A DNA stretch of 64,000 nucleotides, from positions 174,547-238,546 of the forward strand of contig JACOUO010000017.1 in NCBI GenBank assembly GCA_016177845.1. Direction: 5' to 3'. Below are positions 28,165 to 36,579 of this stretch, one piece after another. The first letter of the stretch is position 1. The number at the start of each line of letters is the position of its first letter. The stretch is from Deltaproteobacteria bacterium. Its GTDB lineage: Bacteria > Desulfobacterota > GWC2-55-46. The position numbers and the translations under genes were made by a program. The notes beneath the pieces are model-generated. The model was given only the letters and a program-made list of their open reading frames with translations, had not been told where the DNA came from and searched no databases.

Positions 28165-29508
28165 ATGTACACAAAAATCCTGCTTGTATTCGTAATACTG
28201 ATATTGAGCACCTTTTTCTACCTCCATACCCAGAACCCCGGCACAGTCACTTTCATAGTCAATCAGCAGCACACATATGTGCTTCCGATAACGCTCCTTC
28301 TTTTCATAGGTTTCTTTGCAGGCGTTATTCTTGCCGTGCTTAATTCCCTGCTTGTAGATGCCAAAAAGGCATTGTCAGAGCTTAAGCACCGCAAAGAAAA
28401 AAAACAGCTCGCCCTTTCTGAAGAGAATTATAAAAAAGGCATTGAAGCCCTTGTAAAGGGCGATACCACAGGCTCAAGGGAGCTTATTGAGCAGGCAATT
28501 AAGGTAAAGCCTAATGACTCAGGCATGATAATAAGCCTTGCCGAGACCTTTATCAGGGAGAATAAGCCCAAGGAAGCATTAAAGATACTTGAAGGCGGTT
28601 TTTTAAACAGCTCAAATTCTACAGGCATATTGATAGCAATAGCGAAATGCTCAGCTGACTCCGGAGATACTTTCAAGGCTATCAAGGCCCTTGAAGAGGT
28701 GCTTAACATCGACCCCAAGAACCCTTATGCCTTGAGGAAATTAAGAGATTTCAGGATCAAGGACTGTCTGTGGAACGAGGCCGCTAACCTTCAGAAGACG
28801 ATACTTGAAAGCGAGCAGGATGAGAACCTTAAACGCAAGGACAAGAAGCTCCTTACCGGCCTTCTCTTTGAGACAGCCGTAAAGTACGCGGAAGAAGGCA
28901 GGCTCAACGAGGCTGTCCTAAAGGTCAAGGAAGTCTTAAAGAATGACGATTCATTCATGCCCGCCCACCTTCTGCTTGGCGATGTGCTTGCGGTACAGGG
29001 AAATATCACGAATGCGATAAAGGTATGGGAAAAGGCGCAGTACAGGTTTAAGAATGCGGAGCCTCTGATACTGAGGCTTGAGGATATTTATATAAAGGAA
29101 TCTGCGCCGGATAAGATACTTGAGAAGTACAAGAGGGAGATACACGCACATCCCAATGACATGAACCTGAGGCTTCTCTTGTCAAGGCTTTACTTGAGGC
29201 TTGAGATGGTAGATAACGCCATAGAAGAGCTTGAAAGGCTCCAGCACGAGGGAGAGGAGACCTTCTATCCTCAGATACTGCTCGGTGAGGCTTATCTGCG
29301 CCGCAAGCAGAGCGCAAAAGCCGCGCATCTCTTTCAGAAGGCGCTTGGCCTTGATAAGGAATTCAATCCGCCTTTCGTATGCTCAACCTGCAATTATGAT
29401 ACAAAGACCTGGACGCCAAGATGCCAGTCCTGCGGTGAGTGGAACAGCTTCCTTATGAACGGCTCGCTTGCCTTAAGGAACCTATCAGCTACAGTCGTAA
29501 AGAAATAA
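28165..29508 (+). CDS. LapA-LapB fusion: membrane anchor, TPR repeats and rubredoxin-like zinc domain
   Basis: Residues 1-75 form a LapA/DUF1049 domain with two membrane helices (MYTKILLVFVILILSTFFYL and the span THYVLPITLLLF-like ~37-60). Residues ~85-400 are TPR repeats. The C-terminus FVCSTCNYDTKTWTPRCQSC is the CxxC/CxxC rubredoxin-type metal site typical of LapB (YciM). In Escherichia coli LapA and LapB are separate neighbouring proteins; LapB controls LpxC turnover and lipopolysaccharide assembly. Here both appear in one 447-residue chain. Role in balancing lipopolysaccharide synthesis is inferred from the family. Confidence 0.85.
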   Translation: MYTKILLVFVILILSTFFYLHTQNPGTVTFIVNQQHTYVLPITLLLFIGFFAGVILAVLNSLLVDAKKALSELKHRKEKKQLALSEENYKKGIEALVKGDTTGSRELIEQAIKVKPNDSGMIISLAETFIRENKPKEALKILEGGFLNSSNSTGILIAIAKCSADSGDTFKAIKALEEVLNIDPKNPYALRKLRDFRIKDCLWNEAANLQKTILESEQDENLKRKDKKLLTGLLFETAVKYAEEGRLNEAVLKVKEVLKNDDSFMPAHLLLGDVLAVQGNITNAIKVWEKAQYRFKNAEPLILRLEDIYIKESAPDKILEKYKREIHAHPNDMNLRLLLSRLYLRLEMVDNAIEELERLQHEGEETFYPQILLGEAYLRRKQSAKAAHLFQKALGLDKEFNPPFVCSTCNYDTKTWTPRCQSCGEWNSFLMNGSLALRNLSATVVKK

Positions 29509-29536
29509 GCCAAAGAATTCTCAAGGAGAACCTCAT

Positions 29537-31069
29537 TTGAAACGCGTCTGCCTTATCATCATGGACGGCTGGGGCATCAATCCCGATAAAGACGGCAATG
29601 CCACTGCCATGGCTTCCACCCCGAATATAGCAAAGCTCGCGACAGAATACCCCACAGGGGCGATAAGCACCTCAGGTCTTTCAGTCGGACTGCCGGAAGG
29701 GCAGATGGGAAATTCCGAGGTCGGCCATTTAACCCTTGGGGCAGGGCGCATCATATACCAGGAGCTTACAAGGATAGGAAAGGCTGTTAAAGACGGGGAG
29801 CTTAAGACCAACCCCATGCTTAACAGCCTCTTTGACAGATTAAAGGAAAAAGGCGCGGCTCTTCATCTGATGGGGCTTCTTTCAGACGGGGGCGTGCACA
29901 GCCACATAGACCACCTCCTGGGGTTAATCGATGACGCAAGGCAAAGAGGGCTTGAAAAGATATATATCCATGCGTTTCTTGACGGCAGGGACACGCCTCC
30001 TTCAAGCGGCAAAAGCTACATGGAAGAGCTGCTTGCATTTATAAAGAACATCGGCGCGGGTGAGGTTGCCACAATCTCAGGCAGATATTTTGCCATGGAC
30101 CGTGATAACAGATGGGAGAGGGTGCAAAAAGCCTATAATGCGATTGTGAAGGGTGAGGGAGTGAAAGCCGAGGACCCTGTTGCCGCCATACAGGATTCAT
30201 ATGCAAAGGGCGGCACCGATGAATTTGTGCCTCCGATAGTAATGACAAAAGAAGGCAGGCCCGTCGGCTCCATTTCTGAAGGAGACGGCGTACTGTTTTT
30301 TAATTTCAGGGCAGACAGGGCAAGAGAGATAACCAGGGCGATTGCGATAGACGACTTTGACGGGTTTGACAGGGGAGTTCGCCCGAAGCTGACTGAATTC
30401 ATCTGCATGACCGAATACGATGCCAAGCTCAATCTGCCGGTACTTTTCAAGCCGCAGGGCCTTGAGAACATACTTGGGGATGTGCTCAGCAGACATCATG
30501 TCAGGCAGTTCAGGGTTAGCGAAACAGAGAAGTACGCTCATGTGACATTTTTCTTTAATGGAGGAAAGGAACAGCCTTATCCTGAAGAAGAGAGGCTCCT
30601 TATACCTTCCGTAAAGGATGTGCCCACTTATGACCTTAAGCCTGAGATGAGGGCAATGGAGATAGCGCAAACCGCAGTCGAGAAGATCAATGAAGATAAG
30701 TATTCATTCATGCTCATGAACTTCGCAAACGGCGATATGGTCGGCCATACCGGTGTGATAGAAGCCGCTGTCAAGGCGTGCGAAGTGGTTGATAAGGCTG
30801 TGGGCATGGTTGCCGAAGCAGGGCTGAAGCACGGCTGGTCGCTTATAATCACGGCAGACCACGGCAATGCCGAGCAGATGAAAGACCCTGTTACCGGAGA
30901 GCCTTTCACTGCCCATACCACAAACCTTGTGCCTGTTATTCTGGTTGATGACGAAAGGCGAAGCGCTGTGCTTGGGAATGGCGGAGGGCTTGAGGATATA
31001 GCCCCTACCATATTAAAAATAATGGGGCTTGAGATTCCGAAAGAAATGACGGGAAAACCTCTTTTTTAA
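29537..31069 (+). CDS. gpmI: 2,3-bisphosphoglycerate-independent phosphoglycerate mutase
   Basis: This cofactor-independent enzyme swaps 3- and 2-phosphoglycerate in glycolysis using two manganese ions. The 510-residue protein has the metal ligand Asp10 (IIMDGWG), the phosphorylated Ser60 (GQMGNSEVGH), DGRDTPP, and the distal metal motif ITADHGNAEQM. Start is TTG at 29537 with AAGGAG eight bases upstream. It ends the nadD-gpmI cluster. Confidence 0.96.
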   Translation: MKRVCLIIMDGWGINPDKDGNATAMASTPNIAKLATEYPTGAISTSGLSVGLPEGQMGNSEVGHLTLGAGRIIYQELTRIGKAVKDGELKTNPMLNSLFDRLKEKGAALHLMGLLSDGGVHSHIDHLLGLIDDARQRGLEKIYIHAFLDGRDTPPSSGKSYMEELLAFIKNIGAGEVATISGRYFAMDRDNRWERVQKAYNAIVKGEGVKAEDPVAAIQDSYAKGGTDEFVPPIVMTKEGRPVGSISEGDGVLFFNFRADRAREITRAIAIDDFDGFDRGVRPKLTEFICMTEYDAKLNLPVLFKPQGLENILGDVLSRHHVRQFRVSETEKYAHVTFFFNGGKEQPYPEEERLLIPSVKDVPTYDLKPEMRAMEIAQTAVEKINEDKYSFMLMNFANGDMVGHTGVIEAAVKACEVVDKAVGMVAEAGLKHGWSLIITADHGNAEQMKDPVTGEPFTAHTTNLVPVILVDDERRSAVLGNGGGLEDIAPTILKIMGLEIPKEMTGKPLF

Positions 31070-31073
31070 AAAA

Positions 31074-31298
31074 CTAAACTCTCCTTATGCCTGCATGGTA
31101 ACAGCAGCAGAGGCTCTCGATATTATTGTCGAACATTCTCTGTCCGCCGTACTTGAACTCCACCCTTATGAAGCTGACGCCGCCCGGCACAGTAGAGTTC
31201 ATCTCTTCGACCACTTTGCCCACACCCCATTCAGGGTGCCGTAAGTGGATTACCGCTTCTCCTACCGAAAGATATAATTTTCTGATTTCCTTATACAT
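31074..31298 (-). CDS. Small DUF3553-like protein
   Basis: The 74-residue protein contains the pattern VIHLRHPEWGVGKVVE ... VSFIRVEFKYGGQRMF, a short SH3-like fold like the DUF3553/CarD-type module also found at UvrD C-termini. No other domain is present, and the C-terminus has three cysteines in a row. Its function is unknown; a nucleic-acid or polymerase-binding role is a guess from the fold. It converges on gpmI, whose stop is four bases away. Confidence 0.6.
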   Translation of the reverse strand: MYKEIRKLYLSVGEAVIHLRHPEWGVGKVVEEMNSTVPGGVSFIRVEFKYGGQRMFDNNIESLCCCYHAGIRRV

Positions 31299-31460
31299 AT
31301 CATTACCATAGCCATATATTAATTGTGCTTTTTTTATCTTCCTTCGTCAAGTAGAAAGAGGCAGGAGAGCGGCTGTAAAAAACAGTCGATTGGCCTTGAC
31401 AAAGAAATCCGCAAGGAAGATAATATTTGCAAATCAAAGCGGATTAAATGGAGGGACCAT

Positions 31461-31631
31461 ATGCCTCAGAAAGGTTCATACAATTTTCTTACATGCCCTT
31501 TGTGCGATGTAGAAGTGCCGCTTGCCGGAGATGAAAAGGTCGGCGAGCAGGTTTACTGCCCCTATTGCCAGTCCCCTCTGGCGCTCAGGAAGACCAAAAC
31601 CGAGGAATACTACCTCGAAGAGGATTTTTAA
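31461..31631 (+). CDS. Small zinc-ribbon protein
   Basis: The 56-residue protein has two CxxC pairs (CPLC and CPYC) typical of a zinc ribbon and an acidic tail. The start is the ATG at 31461 because GGAGGG lies six bases upstream; a longer in-frame reading from 31323 has no ribosome site. I do not know its partner; such proteins often act as small adaptors or nucleic-acid binders. Confidence 0.7.
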   Translation: MPQKGSYNFLTCPLCDVEVPLAGDEKVGEQVYCPYCQSPLALRKTKTEEYYLEEDF

Positions 31632-31818
31632 TTAAAAAAGATATTCTACCTAAAAGCACCTCTCCGCTCTAAAAATTTCCCCTTCAAGGCTGTTTTGCCA
31701 TATCCCCTGTAAAGTTTTTTTACATATTTTTCAGCTACTTGACATGTTAAAGGCCGGAATTAAACTCAATATATGAAGCTTCTACTTGATTGTATTCTCT
31801 AAATTAAGGAGGTGTCAT

Positions 31819-32340
31819 ATGTTTAAGATCAAAGCCATCATGGCAATGATGCTGTTCTTTGCCATTACCGCTGCAGCTTCATTGGTAGAGGCTGTTGAAA
31901 ATAGAATTCCTCTGAAAGGCCAGCTCTGGGAAGATGCCAAGGGCGAGGCGATTGTGGAGGATTACAGGTATCAACAGCAGCAGATAACAATTGACGCTGT
32001 CGGGCTTGAACCTAATGCAGTCTATACGGTCTGGCTTGTGAATGAGGGCAGGGAAGCTCAGATGGGCGCTGAAGAGCGTGCCGGAAAAGCTCCGGCTGAA
32101 AAAGAGCGCGGATTCTTAAAGAGAGAGGAGCAGAGGCAGGAAGCCAATCTCAGAGGCCTTGGCGTAAGGGACTACTCATTTAAGACTGACGCCGCGGGGC
32201 ATGGCAGGTTTGTTGCCACAGTGAATCAGGGAGAGCTTCATAGCTTTGACTCACTTGAAGTGGCACATCATCCTAACGGAGACCCCAAGGACCTTAACAA
32301 CGCTGTTATCGCGTTAAGAGGGGATCTGCCGGGCAGATAG
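31819..32340 (+). CDS. Secreted protein, first of three tandem paralogues
   Basis: AAGGAGG before the ATG at 31819 fixes the start; the earlier in-frame ATG is not used. After a signal peptide (~1-26) the 173-residue protein has the shared pattern PLKGQLWEDAKGEAIVED, GLEPNAVYTVWLVNE, SFKTDAAGHGRF and LEVAHHPNGDPKDLNNA. This copy has an extra charged insert of ~35 residues (rich in Glu, Arg, Lys) in the middle that the other two lack. The fold looks like a small beta sandwich, periplasmic or extracellular. I do not recognise the family; paired histidines in AHHPNGDP could bind metal (inference). Confidence 0.75.
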   Translation: MFKIKAIMAMMLFFAITAAASLVEAVENRIPLKGQLWEDAKGEAIVEDYRYQQQQITIDAVGLEPNAVYTVWLVNEGREAQMGAEERAGKAPAEKERGFLKREEQRQEANLRGLGVRDYSFKTDAAGHGRFVATVNQGELHSFDSLEVAHHPNGDPKDLNNAVIALRGDLPGR

Positions 32341-32367
32341 CAACTTTATCGATGGTGAATTAAAGGG

Positions 32368-32400
32368 AAGGCTTGCCTCGGGGGCGAGCCTTCTTCTGTT
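32368..32400 (+). terminator. Hairpin terminator/attenuator between paralogues 1 and 2
   Basis: A 10-bp stem (32368-32377 with 32383-32392) is followed by a T-rich run. It separates the first from the second paralogue, so the first copy may be expressed more than the others. Confidence 0.75.
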
Positions 32401-32425
32401 ATTTCAAACGGAAAGGAGGTCTGAA

Positions 32426-32863
32426 ATGCTTAAGAGGAGTGTGGCTGCCGTTTTATTGACCTTTTCACTTACGGCATCTGCCATATCCGCATATGCAATT
32501 GAGCAGAGGATAGAATTGACCGGAAATCTCTGGGAACATGAAAAAGGCGAAGCTATTATAAACGATGCTGCCCAAGGGCAGAAAGAGATTACCATAAACG
32601 CTTCAGGCCTTGAGCCCAACTCTGTTTATACTCTCTGGCTTGTCACTGAAACCTCAGATATCGGGCAAGTGGCAATGGGGGCCGGGGACCTGACTTTTAA
32701 GTCTGACGCGCAGGGCAACCTGAACTCTACGGCAACAGTGCCGGTGGTGGAAATATCAGACTGGGATACCTTGAGGGTAGTGCACCACCCCACAGGAGAC
32801 CCAAAAGACCTTGAAAATTCAGAGGTGGCCCTTGAAGGCGACCTTAGCGGCGGACTGAAATGA
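32426..32863 (+). CDS. Secreted protein, second tandem paralogue
   Basis: The 145-residue protein has a signal peptide (~1-25) and the family blocks ELTGNLWEHEKGEAIIND, GLEPNSVYTLWLV, LTFKSDAQGNLN, LRVVHHPTGDPKDLENSEVA and LEGDL. AAGGAGG lies before the ATG. It lacks the charged insert of copy 1. Unknown function; the conserved HHPxGDPKDL loop is the most likely functional site. Confidence 0.75.
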   Translation: MLKRSVAAVLLTFSLTASAISAYAIEQRIELTGNLWEHEKGEAIINDAAQGQKEITINASGLEPNSVYTLWLVTETSDIGQVAMGAGDLTFKSDAQGNLNSTATVPVVEISDWDTLRVVHHPTGDPKDLENSEVALEGDLSGGLK

Positions 32864-32910
32864 TTTTTTAGGTCATTTCTGTCCTTTTAATCAAGTAAAG
32901 GAGGCCTCAA

Positions 32911-33342
32911 ATGCACAGGAAAATTATCACGGTCATTTTATTTTTTGTTTTTGCGGCATTCATGACAGTTGCTCAGGCCGCACAAGAGAAGATTGACTTA
33001 AGGAGCAAGGTATGGGAGAAAGCCAAGGGAGAAGCAATAATAAAAGACCTTTCCAAGGAGCAGAAAGAGGTCAATGTAAAGGTGAGTAACCTCCAGCCGA
33101 ATTCAGTTTATACTGTGTGGTTTGTAAACGAACAGCCCAGGATGGACATGGCAGGAGTAGGCGCGGGTGACTTCGCGTTCAGGACGGATGATAAAGGCAA
33201 TGGCCTGTACACGGCCAATGTGCCTGCGAGCGAAGTCGATAAATGGGATTCCCTTGAAGTGGCTCTTCATCCTGACGGAAACCCCAGGAACATGGAAAAT
33301 ATTCAGATAGCATTAAAGGGCGATATCGGAGAGAGTAAATAA
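32911..33342 (+). CDS. Secreted protein, third tandem paralogue
   Basis: The 143-residue protein has a signal peptide (~1-23) and blocks DLRSKVWEKAKGEAIIKD, LQPNSVYTVWFVNE, FAFRTDDKGNG, LEVALHPDGNPRNMENIQIA and LKGDI. Here the first of the two histidines conserved in copies 1 and 2 is a leucine (ALHPDGNP). AAAGGAGG precedes the ATG. The trio is followed by a MITE and then a terminator. Confidence 0.75.
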   Translation: MHRKIITVILFFVFAAFMTVAQAAQEKIDLRSKVWEKAKGEAIIKDLSKEQKEVNVKVSNLQPNSVYTVWFVNEQPRMDMAGVGAGDFAFRTDDKGNGLYTANVPASEVDKWDSLEVALHPDGNPRNMENIQIALKGDIGESK

Positions 33343-33352
33343 AGTATCTTCT

Positions 33353-33497
33353 AAGGAAGCTCTGATTAATTCTCGTTTCTGCTGTCATTGCGAGAAGTGA
33401 AACGACGAAGCAATCTCTAACTGCTTGATTTACCTGAAAACAAGATTGCTTCGCTGCGCTCGCAAAGACTACTCAATGAATTAATCAGAGGTTCCCT
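33353..33497. mobile_element. MITE-like element with 20-bp terminal inverted repeats
   Basis: Ends 33353-33372 and 33478-33497 are inverted repeats matching at 18 of 20 positions. The inside holds a second imperfect palindrome (TCATTGCGAG ... CGCTCGCAA, with GCAATC/GATTGC) of a type widely dispersed in environmental genomes. No coding capacity is present. It lies between the third paralogue and its terminator. A cognate transposase is not in the window. Confidence 0.8.
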
Positions 33498-33504
33498 AAA
33501 TAAA

Positions 33505-33536
33505 GGCGGGGGCTTGTGATGCCCCGCGCTTTTTTG
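33505..33536 (+). terminator. Rho-independent terminator
   Basis: A GC-rich stem (GCGGGG...CCCCGC, 33506-33527) is followed by six or more T residues. It probably ends the transcript of the three secreted paralogues, reading through the MITE. Confidence 0.82.
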
Positions 33537-33722
33537 TTTTGCTTTGCAAGCGGGCTGCGCCGCCGAATATAATCTTAAGAAGAGCGGTGTTTCTCTTTGC
33601 TTTTGGAACAGCAGGTGAGCCCTTCGGGTATCGGCTATGTTTGCTGTCGTTAGTTCGCAATGGCTGTTCGGAAATACCCCTTTTCCTTGACCGTTTTTCT
33701 CATCTATGATAGTTTTATCCGA

Positions 33723-34682
33723 ATGAAGATAATTGTAACCGGCGGAGCCGGATTTATTGGTTCACACCTGACGACTCACCTCCTTGAAAGGGGTGAAAAG
33801 GTCGTGGTTATTGATGATTTTAATAACTTCTACGACCCTGCCCTTAAAAGGGAGAATGTAAAACCTTTCCTTCCCAATCCCGACTACAAGCTCTATGAGG
33901 CTGATATCAGGAACAAGGAAAAGGTATTCGAGATTTTCCGCACTGAAAAGCCTGACGCGGTCTGCCATCTTGCCGCAAGAGCAGGCGTGAGGCCTTCGAT
34001 AGAAGACCCTCTCCTCTATGAAGAAGTAAATTGCGTTGGTACTCTCAATCTCCTTGAGGCAGTAAGGAATATTGGGATAGGCAACTTTGTCTTTGCCTCA
34101 TCATCTTCTGTCTACGGAATAAACAGCAAGGTGCCATTTTCCGAAGAGGACCCCATCACTTGCCCTATATCTCCTTATGCGTCTACAAAAAGGGCAGGGG
34201 AGCTCATGTGCTTCACATATTCGCACCTCTTTAATATCCCTTCCACATGCCTTAGGTTCTTTACAGTCTATGGCGAGCGGGGCAGGCCGGATATGGCCAT
34301 AGCTAAATTTACAAAGCTCATCTGGGAAGACCGTGAGATACCTGTTTACGGCGACGGGAGCGCGCAAAGGGACTTTACCTATGTAGGGGATATCGTAGGA
34401 GGCATTCAGAATGCGCTTTATAAGCCCTCAAAGTACGAGATAGTCAACCTTGGCGGGGCGAATACCGTCGTATTGAAGAAGTTGATCACACTTATAGAAG
34501 ATAATGTAGGGAAGAAGGCTAAGATAAATTATCTTCCTGTCGCGCCCGGTGATGTGCCTATTACATACGCCGATGTTACAAAGGCAAGAAAGCTCCTGGG
34601 CTTTGAGCCAAAGGTCAGGATTGAAGAAGGCATCAGCAGGTATGTGAAATGGTTCTTTGAGTGGAATAACAAAAAAGCCTGA
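33723..34682 (+). CDS. NAD-dependent sugar-nucleotide epimerase (UDP-glucuronate 4-epimerase type)
   Basis: This short-chain dehydrogenase-type epimerase has the NAD motif VTGGAGFIGSHL at the very start, SSSSVYG, the catalytic YxxxK in YASTKRAGE, and FFTVYGERGRPDMA. The block FYDPALKREN resembles UDP-glucuronate/UDP-glucose 4-epimerases. I use the ATG at 33723, where such proteins begin; a longer reading from 33660 adds an unlikely leader. It should supply a sugar for surface polysaccharide. Exact substrate is not certain. Confidence 0.85.
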   Translation: MKIIVTGGAGFIGSHLTTHLLERGEKVVVIDDFNNFYDPALKRENVKPFLPNPDYKLYEADIRNKEKVFEIFRTEKPDAVCHLAARAGVRPSIEDPLLYEEVNCVGTLNLLEAVRNIGIGNFVFASSSSVYGINSKVPFSEEDPITCPISPYASTKRAGELMCFTYSHLFNIPSTCLRFFTVYGERGRPDMAIAKFTKLIWEDREIPVYGDGSAQRDFTYVGDIVGGIQNALYKPSKYEIVNLGGANTVVLKKLITLIEDNVGKKAKINYLPVAPGDVPITYADVTKARKLLGFEPKVRIEEGISRYVKWFFEWNNKKA

Positions 34683-34698
34683 TTGGAATGGAGCGGTT

Positions 34699-35724
34699 TT
34701 GAAAAAAACCTATATAAAAGATATAAGGGAAAAAGAGAATATAGCCGGAAGCTTCCTTGTCACCAAGAAAGAATCCGGCGTCAGCAAGTCCGGCAAGGCC
34801 TATCTTAACCTTAAGATAATGGACTCAACTGGCGAGATAGAAGCGCGCGTATGGGAGTCAGCCGAAGAGCTCAGCAAGAACTTCCAGAAAAACGATGTGG
34901 TGAACCTCAAAGGCTTTGCAGTCGCCTATCAGGGCGGCCTTCAGCTCAATGTATCTTCCATTAATGCCCTTGCGGACGGGCAATACTCGATTACCGATTT
35001 TCTCCCTACCACAAAAAAAGACCCTGTAAAGATGCTGTCTGAAATAGACGGCACCATCAGCAGGATAAAGGACAGGCATTTAAAAGAGCTTCTGAATTCC
35101 ATCTTTACTGATACGGAAGTAAGGGAGAAGTTCAGGATAGCGCCTGCCGCTAAATCCATGCACCATCCTTATCTCGGCGGCCTTATGGAGCATGTGCTTT
35201 CAATAAGCGGGCTTGCGGAGAAGATGGTAGAACATTACAAGACAGGCATAAACAAGGACCTCCTTATTGCAGGAGCGCTCCTCCATGACATAGGAAAGAT
35301 TTACGAGCTTTCATACAAGAGAGCTTTTGAATATACCGATGAAGGCAGGCTCCTTGGCCACATCACAATGGGCATAGAGCTTATAGACAGGAAGCTCAAT
35401 GGTTTGCCTGAGTTCCCGAGGGAGCTTGCGGTACTGCTTAAGCACATGCTTTTAAGCCACCACGGCCAGCTTGAGTTCGGTTCTCCTAAACGCCCCAAGA
35501 CAATAGAGGCGATAATCCTTTACTATCTCGATGACCTTGACGCCAAGGTAAATACCGTGCAATCCCTTGTAGAGGAAGAAAGGGATGCCAATTCAAACTG
35601 GACGGCTTATCAGAGGCTTTTCGAAAGGTACATTTACAGGGGCACTTTTACTGGGCAGAATAACTCTGAAGAGTCCAAAAAAGATGGTAAAGAGGATTCA
35701 GGCCCGATGAGCAGCCTTTTCTGA
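34699..35724 (+). CDS. OB-fold plus HD-domain exoribonuclease, YhaM-like
   Basis: The TTG at 34699 has GGAG five bases upstream and gives a 341-residue protein. Residues ~15-90 are an OB-fold (SFLVTKKESG, MDSTGEIEARVWE). The second part is an HD metal-dependent phosphohydrolase domain with MEHVLS, LLHDIGKIYEL, GHITMGIEL and LLSHHGQLEFGSPKRP. This order is that of YhaM/Cbf1-type 3'-5' exoribonucleases. It starts 16 bases after the epimerase stop. Confidence 0.85.
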   Translation: MKKTYIKDIREKENIAGSFLVTKKESGVSKSGKAYLNLKIMDSTGEIEARVWESAEELSKNFQKNDVVNLKGFAVAYQGGLQLNVSSINALADGQYSITDFLPTTKKDPVKMLSEIDGTISRIKDRHLKELLNSIFTDTEVREKFRIAPAAKSMHHPYLGGLMEHVLSISGLAEKMVEHYKTGINKDLLIAGALLHDIGKIYELSYKRAFEYTDEGRLLGHITMGIELIDRKLNGLPEFPRELAVLLKHMLLSHHGQLEFGSPKRPKTIEAIILYYLDDLDAKVNTVQSLVEEERDANSNWTAYQRLFERYIYRGTFTGQNNSEESKKDGKEDSGPMSSLF

Positions 35725-35748
35725 CGCATCCATTCTGTTTTAAACCCT

Positions 35749-36324
35749 ATGACAGTTAAAAATGAACTGGATAATATCTGGTCTGAACTTGAGGCGGACT
35801 GCCTTAAGAAAAAAGACTTCAGGGATGCCGTTATTGTAACCGGCAAAGGTCCTGCCCCGTGCAGGATAATGGTAGTCGGAGAAGCCCCGGGCAGGGATGA
35901 GACACGGCTTAAAACCCCTTTTGTGGGCAAGGCAGGCAAATTCTTTATTTCCATTCTTGAGGAAGCGCTTGGCCTTAAAAGGAGCGAGATATACATATCC
36001 AATGTCATCAAGATATGGCCTAAGATAGAGACCAAAAGGCTTAAGACGCGAAAGCCTCTAAAAGAGGAAGAAGCCTTTTTCATCCCCTACCTTAACAGAG
36101 AAATTTCCATAGTCAAACCAAAGGTTATTCTTGCAGTCGGTAAAACAGCATTCTCCGCCCTTGCCCCTGACCAAGAGTTCACCCCCGGAAAATGGGTGCA
36201 TAAAGGCAATCTGAGGATAATGCCCATATATCATCCTTCTTATATCTTAAGGCGGCAGAAGAGCCTGGAGGAAAGCACAGAAAAGCTTAGAGACGCGCTG
36301 CGGGAAGTGAAAGCGGAACTATAA
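35749..36324 (+). CDS. Family-4-type uracil-DNA glycosylase homologue lacking cluster cysteines
   Basis: The 191-residue protein has the UDG motifs GEAPGRDETRLKTPFVGKAG (with the catalytic-site loop) and IMPIYHPSYILR (motif with the conserved His). Known family 4 enzymes carry four cysteines that bind a [4Fe-4S] cluster: a pair near the N-terminus, one after the NVVK strand and one about 16 residues later. Here only Cys18 remains of the N-terminal pair, and the other two positions read IKIWPK and EEAFFIPYL, without Cys. So the cluster is probably lost. It may still remove uracil or act as a DNA-binding relative. Confidence 0.8.
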   Translation: MTVKNELDNIWSELEADCLKKKDFRDAVIVTGKGPAPCRIMVVGEAPGRDETRLKTPFVGKAGKFFISILEEALGLKRSEIYISNVIKIWPKIETKRLKTRKPLKEEEAFFIPYLNREISIVKPKVILAVGKTAFSALAPDQEFTPGKWVHKGNLRIMPIYHPSYILRRQKSLEESTEKLRDALREVKAEL

Positions 36325-36501
36325 CTTCTCTTCAGACGCCTTATGCGGCTCTTTGGGCCCGCATACCGGGCAGTAAAGCTCACCTTGGTCAAGCAGGCAC
36401 TCATGCCCGCATTCAGGGCAGCATACATCTTCTTCAATGCGGTTGCCGCACACAGGGCAGTACTCCTGCTCAATCTTTTTGGCAGTTGAGTTCTCTGGCA
36501 T
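36319..36501 (-). CDS. Small zinc-ribbon protein with three CxxC motifs
   Basis: The 60-residue protein has CPVCG, CCPECG and CPVCG motifs, enough for one or two zinc ribbons. AAGGAGGG lies eight bases before the ATG. Its end overlaps the end of the glycosylase gene by six bases, convergently. Function unknown. Confidence 0.7.
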   Translation of the reverse strand: MPENSTAKKIEQEYCPVCGNRIEEDVCCPECGHECLLDQGELYCPVCGPKEPHKASEEKL

Positions 36502-36579
36502 AAAACGCCCTCCTTATTAAAACCCTACTTAAATTATATCCCCCTTGCATATAGCTTGCAAACAGGGGCAGTGCAGCAT

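Noticed and set aside
31640..31790. Terminator or promoter in the gap before the first secreted paralogue
   Set aside because: TGTAAA/TTTACA forms only a 6-bp stem, and the TTGACA near 31740 has no -10 at a usual distance. Too weak to list.
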